Below are positions 18,509-27,499 of a stretch of DNA of 64,000 bases, piece by piece. Position numbers and translations under genes: made by a program. The notes beneath the pieces were generated by a model. It made no database searches and was not told the DNA's origin. It saw only the letters and a list, made by a program, of their open reading frames with translations. Positions within the stretch are counted from its first letter, which is position 1. Every line of letters starts with the position of its first letter. Origin of the DNA: Limnobaculum eriocheiris (GTDB lineage Bacteria > Pseudomonadota > Gammaproteobacteria > Enterobacterales > Enterobacteriaceae); the NCBI RefSeq assembly GCF_021010575.1, contig NZ_JAJNAG010000005.1:62001-126000 (forward strand). The letters are read 5' to 3'.

Positions 18509-19131
18509 AGTTCGACGTGTTTTTAAAATCATGGCAAGGCACGCAATTAGAGAACCGATGGCAGCGGTTCCTGATTGCAGTGCTGGTGCTATCTAATTTG
18601 CTGCTTGCGGTAGCGGCATTCTCTCGCAATACCGTGGTAGCCATTCAACCACCAACCTTGTCTGAAACGGCTGAAGTGTCACGAAACCAAGCCACTCAAC
18701 CTTACCTGGAATCCTGGGGGCTCTACCTGGCTGAGCTTATGGGCAACGTGACGCCGGGTAATGTGTCCTTTATCCGGGTTGCTATAGAACCACTGCTTTC
18801 TCCAGCGGTGTACCAGCAAGTGGTCGATGCACTGGAAATTCAGGCAAGGCAAATCCGAGAAGACCGAGTCACGCTCAAATTCCAACCCAGACAAGTGGAG
18901 TATGAGTATGAAACCGGGCATGTCTTTGTGACCGGCTATTCCTTGGTCTCTGGGCCATCTGGAGATGAACAGCGCCAAACTCGCACCTATGAGTTTGACA
19001 TCGATATTGAGCAATACCGTCCAAAACTTAGCTGGATGGATACGTATGAGGGGCAAGCTAGAACGAAGCGCGTTCGTGAAAAGTTGACCCAAGAGCAAAA
19101 CCGGAGGGTGAATGATGCGAACCAAAATTAG
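18505..19131 (+). CDS. traE: TraE, VirB5/VirB8-like transfer protein
   Basis: TraE has 208 residues. A short cytoplasmic N-terminus and one membrane segment at about 25-45 (FLIAVLVLSNLLLAVAAF) precede a periplasmic domain, the layout of F-type TraE, which is structurally VirB8-like and is required for pilus assembly. The gene overlaps traL by four bases and traK by about 20, so translation is coupled. The C-terminal 40 residues are charged. Nothing odd is seen. Confidence 0.9.
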   Translation: MKFDVFLKSWQGTQLENRWQRFLIAVLVLSNLLLAVAAFSRNTVVAIQPPTLSETAEVSRNQATQPYLESWGLYLAELMGNVTPGNVSFIRVAIEPLLSPAVYQQVVDALEIQARQIREDRVTLKFQPRQVEYEYETGHVFVTGYSLVSGPSGDEQRQTRTYEFDIDIEQYRPKLSWMDTYEGQARTKRVREKLTQEQNRRVNDANQN

Positions 19132-20011
19132 TCGATGGATGACACCAAGCTTAATCGCAATGAGCTTGAGTGGCGTCCTGTTATCTCAAGCGTCGTATGC
19201 AGACGTGGAATTGCCGATTGTGCCAGCCAGTGTGATGAAGCAGTCTGCTACTGCAAATCCACCGGTTCAAACCAATACGGTTTCAACGGATGTGCCAACA
19301 ACGCTACTGATGACACCGGGGATTAATGAACTGATCCCTGTAGCACTTGGCCATCTGAACCGGATTGTGACGCCGTTTGAATCGCCTCAGGTGAGAACAA
19401 CCAGTGATGCTCAGACGCAAATCAAGGGGAATGTTGTATATGTGGCCACGGACAAAGAATCACCGGTTTCACTTTACATCACTCCGCCTGGTCAGGAAGC
19501 GCCCGCGTTATCTGTCACCTTAGTACCTCGTCGTATTCCACCGCGTGAAATCACCTTAGCTATTGATGGTCAGCAGTGGCCTATCAAGGGCGTCGTGAAC
19601 CGAAAAGCCGCCACTTGGGAAACGACTCAGCCATACGTCGATAGCTTACGTGATTTACTCAGACGCCTTGCACTAAATGAGTTACCACAAGGCTATGACA
19701 TCCGTTTAGCTGGCCAAACTGACACAAGCCCGAAATGTTTTCAGCCTGGCTTAAAGTTTGGTTTTAAGCAGGGGCAAATTGTGACGGGACATTACTTCAC
19801 CGTCTATGTAGGACTGGTTGAAAGCTTTGCCGATGAGCCGATAGAAGCCAGTGAAATAGCTTGTCATGCACCAGATATAGTGGCAAGTGCCTACTGGCCT
19901 CGCAATATCTTGTTACCGGGTGAAAAGACTGAGTTGTATGTGGTTGTTCGCAATCATCGTGAAGAAGCGGTGGAAAGTCAGCGACCTTCGCTTCTTGTGG
20001 GAGGTGAATAA
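19115..20011 (+). CDS. traK: TraK, VirB9-like outer-membrane complex protein
   Basis: The product is 298 residues from the second of two adjacent ATG codons (19112 and 19115), the better spaced from CGGAGGG. An N-terminal signal peptide ends near residue 30 (SGVLLSQASYA). The mature protein is rich in beta strands, as expected for TraK, a secretin-like VirB9 counterpart that forms the outer-membrane core complex with TraV and TraB. The start lies inside traE and traB follows after two bases. The assignment rests on position, size and signal peptide. Confidence 0.9.
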   Translation: MRTKISRWMTPSLIAMSLSGVLLSQASYADVELPIVPASVMKQSATANPPVQTNTVSTDVPTTLLMTPGINELIPVALGHLNRIVTPFESPQVRTTSDAQTQIKGNVVYVATDKESPVSLYITPPGQEAPALSVTLVPRRIPPREITLAIDGQQWPIKGVVNRKAATWETTQPYVDSLRDLLRRLALNELPQGYDIRLAGQTDTSPKCFQPGLKFGFKQGQIVTGHYFTVYVGLVESFADEPIEASEIACHAPDIVASAYWPRNILLPGEKTELYVVVRNHREEAVESQRPSLLVGGE

Positions 20012-20013
20012 CG

Positions 20014-21303
20014 ATGAAAGCACAATGGGAACAAATGAGCCCGAACATGAAGCGGGGCCTATCGGTTGCCGGTATTGCTGGTGGTCTCATTCTTATGGTG
20101 ATGGTGTTTTCACCTAATCCTGACGATGGCTCAAGTAGTCGGAACCGACAGGAAACAATCCGGCACATTCTTACGGATACCAATACTCGTGATGTTGGGG
20201 TCGATAGTTTGGCTGCGAACGTAAAACTACTCAGTGAGCGCAATGAACAGTTACGTCGTGAAGTTGAGCGCTTGCGTCGTGACGTCGATTCAGGACGGCT
20301 AAGCCCAGATTCGCCTTCCATACCAAGTGAAGTCAATGCGGAGCTGGCCCGCCTTAGAGCGGAACTTGATGATGTTCGCGCTGGAGGTGATGCAGCAGTT
20401 GAAGGCACAAATAGCCGTTTTGAAGTGCCTTTATCTGCCATGGAATTGCCTAAAGAAGAAAAGCCACTGCCGTCTAACCCAGACGACTATTTTGCCAATG
20501 CGCCGCTGCCTGATCCGCTCTATCAGCAGCCAGCAAATGGCCAAGGTACACGAGCTCGGGATGTTCCATTGCCGCCAATCACGATTCGTATGATTGAGCC
20601 TGAAGTGGTTGCTGAACCAGAGGTTGTTGTGCAAGAAGCGCCGCCTTTGTATCTACCGGCGGGCAGCATCATCTCAGGTACTTTGATCACAGGTTTGGAT
20701 GCTCCTACTCACGAGTCCGCAAGACGCGAGCCTTTTCCTGCATTGCTGAGGATTCAAAAGGAAGCCATTTTACCCAACCGATTTAGAGCGGATATCAAAG
20801 AGTGTTTCTTGATCGCCGCAGGTTACGGTGATTTGAGCTCTGAGCGTGCTTATTTGCGAGGCGAGACCATTTCATGTGTGAGAGAAGATGGTGGCGTCAT
20901 TGAAACACGACTGGATTCTTATGCCGTGGGTGAAGACGGCAAAGCCGGTATTCGTGGCCGATTAGTGTCGAAACAAGGCCAGCTGGTGGCCAAATCGATG
21001 ATGGCCGGATTCCTTCAGGGCTTGGCAGGCGCATTTGATGTGAATCCTGTTCCGACGATTCAGACGGGTAATGCCGGTGATACTCAGCTGTACCAGCAAG
21101 TCATGAGCCAAGAAGCATTACAAGGTGCTGCGATTAAAGGCACTGGTAAAGCATTGGATCGAGTGGCCAAGTTCTATTTGGACATGGCTGAAAATATGTT
21201 CCCAGTCATAGAGGTAGACGCTGCAAGGAAAATTGAAGTCATAGTCACTCGTGGGGCCTCGTTGTCGTTGGCAACTTCACAAGGGGTAGGTGCAAGAAGA
21301 TGA
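20014..21303 (+). CDS. traB: TraB, VirB10-like channel scaffold
   Basis: TraB has 429 residues. A cytoplasmic tail and one membrane segment (about 15-34, VAGIAGGLILMVMVF) are followed by a coiled coil at about 55-125 (KLLSERNEQLRREVERLRRDV) and a proline-rich stretch near 155-215. The C-terminal beta domain (YLPAGSIISGTLITGLDAP...) is typical of VirB10/TraB. The protein spans both membranes and links energy from TraD/TraC to the outer ring. An ATGA overlap with an upstream in-frame ATG of traV raises the chance of a coupled start there. Confidence 0.93.
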   Translation: MKAQWEQMSPNMKRGLSVAGIAGGLILMVMVFSPNPDDGSSSRNRQETIRHILTDTNTRDVGVDSLAANVKLLSERNEQLRREVERLRRDVDSGRLSPDSPSIPSEVNAELARLRAELDDVRAGGDAAVEGTNSRFEVPLSAMELPKEEKPLPSNPDDYFANAPLPDPLYQQPANGQGTRARDVPLPPITIRMIEPEVVAEPEVVVQEAPPLYLPAGSIISGTLITGLDAPTHESARREPFPALLRIQKEAILPNRFRADIKECFLIAAGYGDLSSERAYLRGETISCVREDGGVIETRLDSYAVGEDGKAGIRGRLVSKQGQLVAKSMMAGFLQGLAGAFDVNPVPTIQTGNAGDTQLYQQVMSQEALQGAAIKGTGKALDRVAKFYLDMAENMFPVIEVDAARKIEVIVTRGASLSLATSQGVGARR

Positions 21304-21377
21304 AAAAATCCTGCATGTTGCTAACCGATCGAAGTCCGTTTCAGACAATAAGATGTGTATCCAGAGGAGAGTTAACC

Positions 21378-21950
21378 ATGACGACATCAATGCAGAACAA
21401 CCCAAAGCACCAGTCAAAACAGTGGTCTAAAGCTGGATTACTTTTATTGGCAGTCGGCTCAACCTTATTGTCTGGCTGTAGTTCATTGGGTCTTGGGAGT
21501 AGTGAATATGGATGCCCAGGTATGCCTGACGGTGTGCGCTGTTTATCCGCTCGTGAAGTCTATGAGCTTACCAGTAATGGCGCTGCACCCAAGACGATTG
21601 ATGCTGTGGCGACTCGAATTGGTTCTCCCTCTGGGTATTCACAATCTGATTTAGAGACAGGACTGCTGAGCCATCCGGCATTACCCGAGACGCAGCAATC
21701 TGCACCTATTCGCATTCCTTCAAGGGTAATGCGGATTTGGATTGCGCCTTGGGAGGATGACCGTGGGGATCTGAATTTATCCAGCTACGTGTTTACCGAA
21801 ATTGAACCGCGCCGGTGGGATATTGGGGTGTCAGCACCTCGAACGGTTTCGCCAGTGCTACGTCCACTTCAGACTCAAAGCGATTCTGCCTCAGCGGGAG
21901 CTGATGGTAAGCGCGATAACTTGAGTATCTACGGAGAAACTAACGAATGA
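21378..21950 (+). CDS. traV: TraV outer-membrane lipoprotein
   Basis: The product is 190 residues from ATG 21378, behind the strong site AGAGGAGA. The frame also has an ATG at 21300 overlapping the traB stop, but that start would put 60 residues before the lipobox. The signal peptide ends in LLSGC near residue 35, a lipoprotein cleavage site, so the mature protein is acylated and anchored in the outer membrane, where TraV ties TraK to the membrane. Two further cysteines (YGCPG, VRCLS) fit the TraV family. It overlaps traA by four bases. Confidence 0.9.
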   Translation: MTTSMQNNPKHQSKQWSKAGLLLLAVGSTLLSGCSSLGLGSSEYGCPGMPDGVRCLSAREVYELTSNGAAPKTIDAVATRIGSPSGYSQSDLETGLLSHPALPETQQSAPIRIPSRVMRIWIAPWEDDRGDLNLSSYVFTEIEPRRWDIGVSAPRTVSPVLRPLQTQSDSASAGADGKRDNLSIYGETNE

Positions 21951-22333
21951 CAAATGTAGTTCGCACCATTCAAACTCAGCGCCTAATGACCATTGGTGCG
22001 CTTGGTTTAATGGCGTTAATGATTTCGGAGCCCTCATTTGCGGGCACCGGTGGTGATGCTTTCACCGATGTTTGGGATACCCTAAAAGATTGGACCCAAG
22101 GTACTTTGGGACGGATCGTAGCGGGAGCCATGGTTCTGGTGGGTATTGTGGGCGGTATCGCTCGCCAAAGCTTGATGGCTTTTGCCTTGGGCATTGGTGG
22201 CGGTATGGGTCTCTACAACACACCAACAGTCGTTGAAAGTGTTATGTCTGCAACCTTACCTGTTGTTGCCAGCACTCAAGAAGTTATTGGCACATCTGTT
22301 CCAGCAATCAGCGCCGTTTTACTGGGCACCTGA
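21947..22333 (+). CDS. traA: TraA pilin precursor
   Basis: TraA has 128 residues. A leader with a hydrophobic stretch ends near SFAG (residue 33). The mature part has two hydrophobic helices separated by a short basic loop (IVAGAMVLVGIVGGIARQSLMAFALGIGGG), the form of F-like pilin. It would be processed, inserted in the inner membrane and assembled into the conjugative pilus. It is the last gene of the traLEKBVA unit and is followed by a strong terminator. Confidence 0.92.
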   Translation: MTNVVRTIQTQRLMTIGALGLMALMISEPSFAGTGGDAFTDVWDTLKDWTQGTLGRIVAGAMVLVGIVGGIARQSLMAFALGIGGGMGLYNTPTVVESVMSATLPVVASTQEVIGTSVPAISAVLLGT

Positions 22334-22378
22334 ATGTGAACCACAGTAGGCAGTTCACTTAAGGCAATCAAACTTAGG

Positions 22379-22421
22379 TCTACACAACATCGGGTTATTG
22401 GTGATGTTGTGTAGACTTTTT
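22379..22421 (+). terminator. Rho-independent terminator after traA
   Basis: A perfect 13-base stem, TCTACACAACATC (22379-22391) with GATGTTGTGTAGA (22403-22415), is followed by CTTTTT. It ends the traLEKBVA transcript and separates it from mosAT. Confidence 0.88.
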
Positions 22422-22449
22422 CATTTCAGCGACGCCACATTTGCGAACT

Positions 22450-22553
22450 TGGTTTATAGTATTTGGTATGTTAATACCTAAAGTGTTAAAATCCCTATCG
22501 TAATAAACTAAATGGTTTATACTGTTCGTGATATTCACACTTGGGGTGTTAAA
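22450..22553 (+). promoter_or_regulatory. mosAT promoter-operator region with repeats
   Basis: TGGTTTATA occurs twice (22450-22458 and 22513-22521). ATAAAC just before the second copy forms an inverted repeat with its GTTTAT. GGTAT..ATACC lies at 22465-22478, and AAAGTGTTAAAAT near 22480 resembles GGGGTGTTAAAAT before the start. AbiEi-type antitoxins repress their own promoter through such repeats, so this is a probable operator; exact -10/-35 boxes are not certain. Confidence 0.45.
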
Positions 22554-23345
22554 ATGTCATCTAAGATAAACTGGCTTGTTGCTCATACTTCTCCTGGTGC
22601 GCTAGTACTTCAGCAATGGCTGACTGAAAACGGTGTGAGCTACTCCCTGGCTCAAAAGTACGCGCAGAACGGTTGGCTGAAGAAGCTTAGTTCTGGCGTG
22701 TACTATCGTCCAGATGCGCAGGGCGATATAAAGCCAACTTGGGTTGATGCCATTCAAGCATTGGATGTGCAATTGGGCGTTTCAGTTCATTTGGCTGGAT
22801 TGAGCAGCTTAACTCACCAAGGACTGAGTCACTATTTACAGCTGAACAAAGAGCAAGTTTGGATTTGCGTTAAAAACAAGTCGTCCTTACCGAAATGGTT
22901 TCGTGAATTTCCTTATCAGAATTGGTTTTACTGTGGAAACCATAAGCTTGAAGTGAATCCCGAGAAAGATTTGAAAAGGATCACGGTTAAAGAGAAAGAA
23001 CTCACTGTCAGCTGTGCAGAACTTGCTGCCTATGAAGCGGTAGACGCGATTGGGAAGCTGATTTCATTTGAGCATGTCGCAGAATTATTTCAGGGTTTAG
23101 TCAATCTTAGCCCTAGAAAAGTACAAGATATTCTTGAACGAAGCAGCTCTGTTCAGGCAAACCGAATATTTCTATTTCTGGGTCGATACTACGATCACCA
23201 GTGGGTCAATCGCGTAGATGAAACAAGAATTAAATTGGGTGCAGGAAAGCGGCAGGTTGTCGAAAAAGGACGTTTTGATGAGCGATATCAAATCACAGTG
23301 CCAGAGATATTAAGCATCAAAAAAGGTGAACAACATAATGGATAA
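22554..23345 (+). CDS. mosA: MosA-type antitoxin (AbiEi family)
   Basis: The protein is 263 residues from ATG 22554 (MSSKINWL), preceded by GGGGTG; an ATG at 22512 would add 14 residues but falls within the operator repeats. The N-terminal winged helix (SYSLAQKYAQNGWLKKLSSGVYYRP) followed by GLSSLTHQGLSHYL is the AbiEi/type IV antitoxin pattern. In SXT the pair mosA-mosT lies at this same site between traA and dsbC and kills cells that lose the ICE. It overlaps mosT by eight bases. The neighbouring strong terminator isolates it from tra transcription. Confidence 0.88.
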   Translation: MSSKINWLVAHTSPGALVLQQWLTENGVSYSLAQKYAQNGWLKKLSSGVYYRPDAQGDIKPTWVDAIQALDVQLGVSVHLAGLSSLTHQGLSHYLQLNKEQVWICVKNKSSLPKWFREFPYQNWFYCGNHKLEVNPEKDLKRITVKEKELTVSCAELAAYEAVDAIGKLISFEHVAELFQGLVNLSPRKVQDILERSSSVQANRIFLFLGRYYDHQWVNRVDETRIKLGAGKRQVVEKGRFDERYQITVPEILSIKKGEQHNG

Positions 23346-24276
23346 AGATAGCCCATACTACAAACAGGTTTCCTTGCTCATAAGAATGCTTCCTGTGGTA
23401 GCAACAGAGACGGTTTTTGCACTTAAAGGTGGCACCGCCATTAATTTATTTGTGAGAGATTTTCCTCGGTTATCTGTAGATATTGATCTTGCTTATCTTC
23501 CACTTGAACCAAGAGATGAGGCTTTGATTAATGTCAGGGCTGCATTGCAGCGCATTACAGACAGAATCAATACTCAACCAGATATCAGAGCGGCATTTCA
23601 GGATAATAAAGCTGATGAACTGAGAATAGTTGTATCAAGTCCGGTTGCGACGATCAAAATTGAAGTGTCGCCCGTCGCCAGAGGTACATTGCATAGTGCA
23701 GAAATAATGCCAGTTCAAGAGTCTGTTGAAGACGAGTTTGGTTATGCTGAGATTCAGGTAGTCAGTCTTCCCGATCTGTATGGTGGGAAATTGTGTGCTG
23801 CAATGGATCGCCAACATCCTCGCGACTTATTTGATGTGCGTATGTTACTTGGCAGTGAAGGGATTTCGAGAGAGATTTTGGTGGGTTTTTTAACCTATAC
23901 ATTAAGTCACCCTCGGCCTATTAATGAAGTCATGTCGCCAAACTGGCAGCCTCTGAATGAGAAATTTCAGGCAGAATTTGACGGAATGACTTTTGAAAAA
24001 GTTGAATGCGAAGACTTAGCCTCTGTTAGGCCCATGATGTTAATTGAACTGCAAAAACATTTCACAGAAAGGGATCATGCTTTCCTTATGTCATTCAAAA
24101 GAGGGCAACCTGACTGGGCATTGTTTGATTATCCTAGTGCAGCAGACTTGCCAGCGATTCGTTGGAAATTGCAGAACATTAACAAATTGGCAAAGAATCA
24201 AGCAAAACACCAAGAGCAATTAGATAAATTGAAGCAAGTGCTTGATGATTGGCTTGCTAACGCAAACGCTGAGTAA
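23338..24276 (+). CDS. mosT: MosT-type toxin (AbiEii nucleotidyltransferase)
   Basis: The protein is 312 residues from ATG 23338, inside the end of mosA. The nucleotidyltransferase signature is present: ALKGGTAINLF near residue 27, then SVDIDLAYLP with two aspartates near 47, and a later KIEVSP strand and YGGKLCAAMDRQHPRDLFDV. This is the AbiEii/DUF1814 family, whose members modify tRNA or other acceptors and stop growth. It is the toxin of the ICE-stabilising pair, held in check by MosA. Both genes are intact, so the module looks functional. Confidence 0.88.
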   Translation: MDKDSPYYKQVSLLIRMLPVVATETVFALKGGTAINLFVRDFPRLSVDIDLAYLPLEPRDEALINVRAALQRITDRINTQPDIRAAFQDNKADELRIVVSSPVATIKIEVSPVARGTLHSAEIMPVQESVEDEFGYAEIQVVSLPDLYGGKLCAAMDRQHPRDLFDVRMLLGSEGISREILVGFLTYTLSHPRPINEVMSPNWQPLNEKFQAEFDGMTFEKVECEDLASVRPMMLIELQKHFTERDHAFLMSFKRGQPDWALFDYPSAADLPAIRWKLQNINKLAKNQAKHQEQLDKLKQVLDDWLANANAE

Positions 24277-24317
24277 TTCGTTTATAACAAACCTCAACGA
24301 GCTATAAGCCCCCTAGT

Positions 24318-24405
24318 TAGATTGCGATTTCTTCAATCTATCTAACCGAGTCCACATAGGACAACTGCATAGACTGGAGCCTCGATTTACATTAACGAGG
24401 ACTCC
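24318..24405 (+). promoter_or_regulatory. Two inverted repeats in the dsbC leader
   Basis: The first is TAGATTG (24318-24324 region) with CAATCTA (24334-24340 region). The second pairs GGAGCCTCG (24376-24384) with CGAGGACTCC (24396-24405), nine pairs with one bulged A, and contains the CGAGGA ribosome site of dsbC. The layout matches the leaders of traL and traF, also first genes of transfer units. Confidence 0.5.
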
Positions 24406-24407
24406 TC

Positions 24408-25100
24408 ATGCGAAAACTATCTCCAATTATTCTGGCGCTTGCGCTGTCTCCTTTGGTTCAAGCTGAACCAGTGTCTGAAGTGTCGCCCGTTGGCAAAATT
24501 GACGGCATGGTTTCTTTGCCGGTCACGGGTATGAAAGCGGTTGAAAGCAATGGCCGTATTGTTTTCATGTCAGACAGTGGCCGGTTCGTCATTGATGGGA
24601 CGCTCTATGATGCCTGGTCGAAAAAGCCGCTTACTAGCCTTGAAGAAATTCGAGAAGCGGGAAACACGCTGGACTTAAGTCGTCTTGGCTTAAAAATGGA
24701 TGATTTGAACCCACTGACGCTGGGCGAAGGCAAAAAGAAAGTGGTGGTCTTTGTTGATCCACGATGCCCGCACTGCCATGAGCTTTTGAAACAAGCTTTA
24801 CCGCTAACCAAAGAATACACCTTCCAAATACTCCCTGTGCCAGTGCTTGGTCCTGATTCAGAGCGTCAGGTTCGCCAGCTTGGCTGTGCGCGTGACAAAA
24901 AAGCGGCCACCGATGCATTGCTCAATGGTCGAATTAGTAACTTAGAGCAGGATGATGCCTGCAACTTAGAGCCAATGCAGCGTACCTTGGTGACGGCTCA
25001 AATCCTGGGCATTCAAGGTGTGCCTTTCATCGTCGCCAATGATGGTCGCATCAGCCGAGGCCGTCCTTATGATCTTTCTGCTTGGTTGGAGGGGCGTTAA
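24408..25100 (+). CDS. dsbC: DsbC-type periplasmic disulfide isomerase
   Basis: This 230-residue protein has a signal peptide ending at QAEP (residue 20). An N-terminal dimerisation-like region comes before a thioredoxin fold with the active-site CPHC near residue 120 and a cis-proline context GVPFI near 205. It would shuffle disulfides in cysteine-rich transfer proteins such as TraN, TraU and TraH. It begins the second transfer unit, and its stop overlaps the traC start (TAATG). The SD-covering stem in its leader suggests controlled translation. Confidence 0.9.
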   Translation: MRKLSPIILALALSPLVQAEPVSEVSPVGKIDGMVSLPVTGMKAVESNGRIVFMSDSGRFVIDGTLYDAWSKKPLTSLEEIREAGNTLDLSRLGLKMDDLNPLTLGEGKKKVVVFVDPRCPHCHELLKQALPLTKEYTFQILPVPVLGPDSERQVRQLGCARDKKAATDALLNGRISNLEQDDACNLEPMQRTLVTAQILGIQGVPFIVANDGRISRGRPYDLSAWLEGR

Positions 25101-27499
25101 TGAAAGCCTCTCTGTATTCGGGGCAACGCGCTTCAGAGCTATTGCCAGTATTGGCCTATTCAGACGATGAGCAACTGTTTTTCATGGAAGACCAAAGTGT
25201 TGGCTTTGGTTTTCTATGTGACCCATTGCCGGGTGGTGATGAGTCTGTTGCAGACAGGGTTAATGTTCTACTCAACAACGACTGGCCAAAAGACACTTTG
25301 CTGCAATTTGGCCTGTACGCCTCGCCTGATATTCAAACCGACCTTCAGCGCATGATGGGCTTACGGCATCGTCAATCCGACCCATTGCTCAGGGCGTCGA
25401 TACGCAAACGTGCGGATTTCCTCGATGGGGGCACGGTTCGACCAATAGAGGAATCGACCCAGACACAGGTACGCAACTTTCAACTGATCGTCACCTGCAA
25501 ATTGCCTTTGGAAAGTCCTATACCGACGGAGCGTGAGTTGAGTCGAGCATCCGCGCTTCGGGCTTCTTTCTCTCAGGCGTTGGCAACGGTTGGTTTTCGC
25601 GTCACGGAGATGAGTGACCGCAACTGGCTCGCGGCATTAAGTGCGCAGCTTAACTGGGGAAAAGATGCTTCTTGGCGCAATCCATCACCAATCCGCAGTG
25701 AGGCAGATAAACCACTTCGAGAGCAAGTGTTGGATTATGACCGAGCTATCAAGGTGGATAGCCAAGGTCTTATGCTGGGTGATTACCGAGTTAAAACCTT
25801 ATCCTTTAAGCGCTTGCCTGAGCGGATCTGGTTTGGTCATGCCGCAAGTTTTGCGGGCGATATGATGACGGGCAGTCGCGGTTTACGCGGAAGCTTTTTG
25901 CTGAATGTCACCATTCACTTTCCCTCAGCCGAGGCCATGCGATCTCGTCTAGAGACGAAGCGTCAATGGGCGGTCAATCAAGCCTATGGCCCGATGCTCA
26001 AGTTTGTGCCGGTGCTTGCAGCCAAGAAAAAGGGGTTTGATGTTCTTTTTGAAGCCTTGCAAGAAGGTGATCGTCCTATTCGGGCAAATATGACCTTAAC
26101 GCTGTTTTCCCCAACGGAAGAGGCGTCCATCAGCTCTGTTTCAAATGCTCGAACCTATTTCAAAGAGCTCGGATTTGAGCTGATGGAAGACAAGTACTTC
26201 TGTTTGCCCATTTTCCTGAATGCCTTGCCATTTGGTGCTGACCGCCAGGCGATGAACGACTTGTTTCGATTCAAGACCATGGCGACACGGCATGTGATCC
26301 CACTGTTGCCTTTGTTTGCGGATTGGAAAGGCACGGGCACGCCAGTGATTAACTTTGTTTCCCGTAATGGCCAGATCATGAGTGTATCCCTTTATGACTC
26401 GGGCAGTAATTACAACTGTTGCATCGCGGCGCAATCGGGGTCGGGTAAGTCATTCCTGGTGAACGAAATCATCTCCTCCTACCTATCAGAAGGCGGGCAA
26501 TGCTGGGTGATTGATGTTGGCCGCTCTTATGAAAAACTGTGTGAAGTCTATGACGGTGAGTTCTTACAGTTCGGGCGGGACAGTGGTATTTGCTTAAATC
26601 CGTTTGAAATCGTTGAGGACTATGACGAAGAAGCGGATGTACTGGTTGGGTTATTGGCCGCAATGGCCGCACCAACGCAGTCATTAACCGATTTTCAGAT
26701 GGCCAACCTAAAGCGTCAGACCCGTGAACTGTGGGAGAAAAAAGGTCGTGCCATGTTGGTTGATGATGTGGCAGCGGCTTTAAAAAATCATGAAGACCGA
26801 CGTGTGCAAGACGTGGGTGAGCAGCTCTATCCGTTTACGACACAGGGCGAATATGGCCGCTTCTTTAATGGCCACAACAATATTCGCTTCAAAAACCGTT
26901 TCACCGTTTTGGAGTTAGAAGAACTCAAGGGGCGTAAGCATCTACAACAAGTGGTGTTGCTTCAGCTTATCTACCAAATCCAACAAGAGATGTACTTAGG
27001 TGAGCGGGATCGTCGCAAGATTGTGTTCATTGACGAAGCCTGGGATCTGCTGACTCAAGGTGATGTCGGTAAGTTCATCGAGACGGGTTACCGTCGATTT
27101 CGAAAATATGGCGGCAGTGCAGTAACGGTAACGCAGTCGGTCAACGATTTGTATGACAGCCCTACAGGTAAAGCTATCGCTGAAAACTCGGCCAATATGT
27201 ACCTGCTTGGCCAAAAAGCCGAAACCATCAACGCGCTCAAAAAAGAAGGCCGCTTGCCACTAGGTGAAGGCGGCTATGAATACCTGAAAACGGTTCATAC
27301 CGTCACTGGTGTCTATTCCGAAATTTTCTTTATTACCGAAATGGGCACCGGGATTGGCCGCCTCATCGTCGATCCGTTTCACAAGCTGTTGTACTCGTCC
27401 CGTGCAGAAGATGTAAACGCGATTAAACAGTTAACGCGCAAAGGCCTTTCTGTTGCTGATGCCATCTCTCAGTTGTTGAAGGAGCGAGGCTATGAATAA
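25100..27499 (+). CDS. traC: TraC, VirB4-like pilus assembly ATPase
   Basis: TraC has 799 residues from ATG 25100, directly at the dsbC stop and behind GGAGGGG. Walker A AQSGSGKSFLV is near residue 443 and Walker B RKIVFIDEAWDLL near 638. The protein is the cytoplasmic ATPase that powers pilus assembly and possibly DNA transfer, the VirB4 counterpart of F-type systems. Length agrees with SXT TraC. It overlaps the next small gene by eight bases. Confidence 0.95.
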   Translation: MKASLYSGQRASELLPVLAYSDDEQLFFMEDQSVGFGFLCDPLPGGDESVADRVNVLLNNDWPKDTLLQFGLYASPDIQTDLQRMMGLRHRQSDPLLRASIRKRADFLDGGTVRPIEESTQTQVRNFQLIVTCKLPLESPIPTERELSRASALRASFSQALATVGFRVTEMSDRNWLAALSAQLNWGKDASWRNPSPIRSEADKPLREQVLDYDRAIKVDSQGLMLGDYRVKTLSFKRLPERIWFGHAASFAGDMMTGSRGLRGSFLLNVTIHFPSAEAMRSRLETKRQWAVNQAYGPMLKFVPVLAAKKKGFDVLFEALQEGDRPIRANMTLTLFSPTEEASISSVSNARTYFKELGFELMEDKYFCLPIFLNALPFGADRQAMNDLFRFKTMATRHVIPLLPLFADWKGTGTPVINFVSRNGQIMSVSLYDSGSNYNCCIAAQSGSGKSFLVNEIISSYLSEGGQCWVIDVGRSYEKLCEVYDGEFLQFGRDSGICLNPFEIVEDYDEEADVLVGLLAAMAAPTQSLTDFQMANLKRQTRELWEKKGRAMLVDDVAAALKNHEDRRVQDVGEQLYPFTTQGEYGRFFNGHNNIRFKNRFTVLELEELKGRKHLQQVVLLQLIYQIQQEMYLGERDRRKIVFIDEAWDLLTQGDVGKFIETGYRRFRKYGGSAVTVTQSVNDLYDSPTGKAIAENSANMYLLGQKAETINALKKEGRLPLGEGGYEYLKTVHTVTGVYSEIFFITEMGTGIGRLIVDPFHKLLYSSRAEDVNAIKQLTRKGLSVADAISQLLKERGYE

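Noticed and set aside
19797-20441. Minus-strand frame of 214 codons over traK/traB
   Set aside because: Antisense to two well-supported transfer genes, low-complexity Ser/Arg composition typical of shadow frames.
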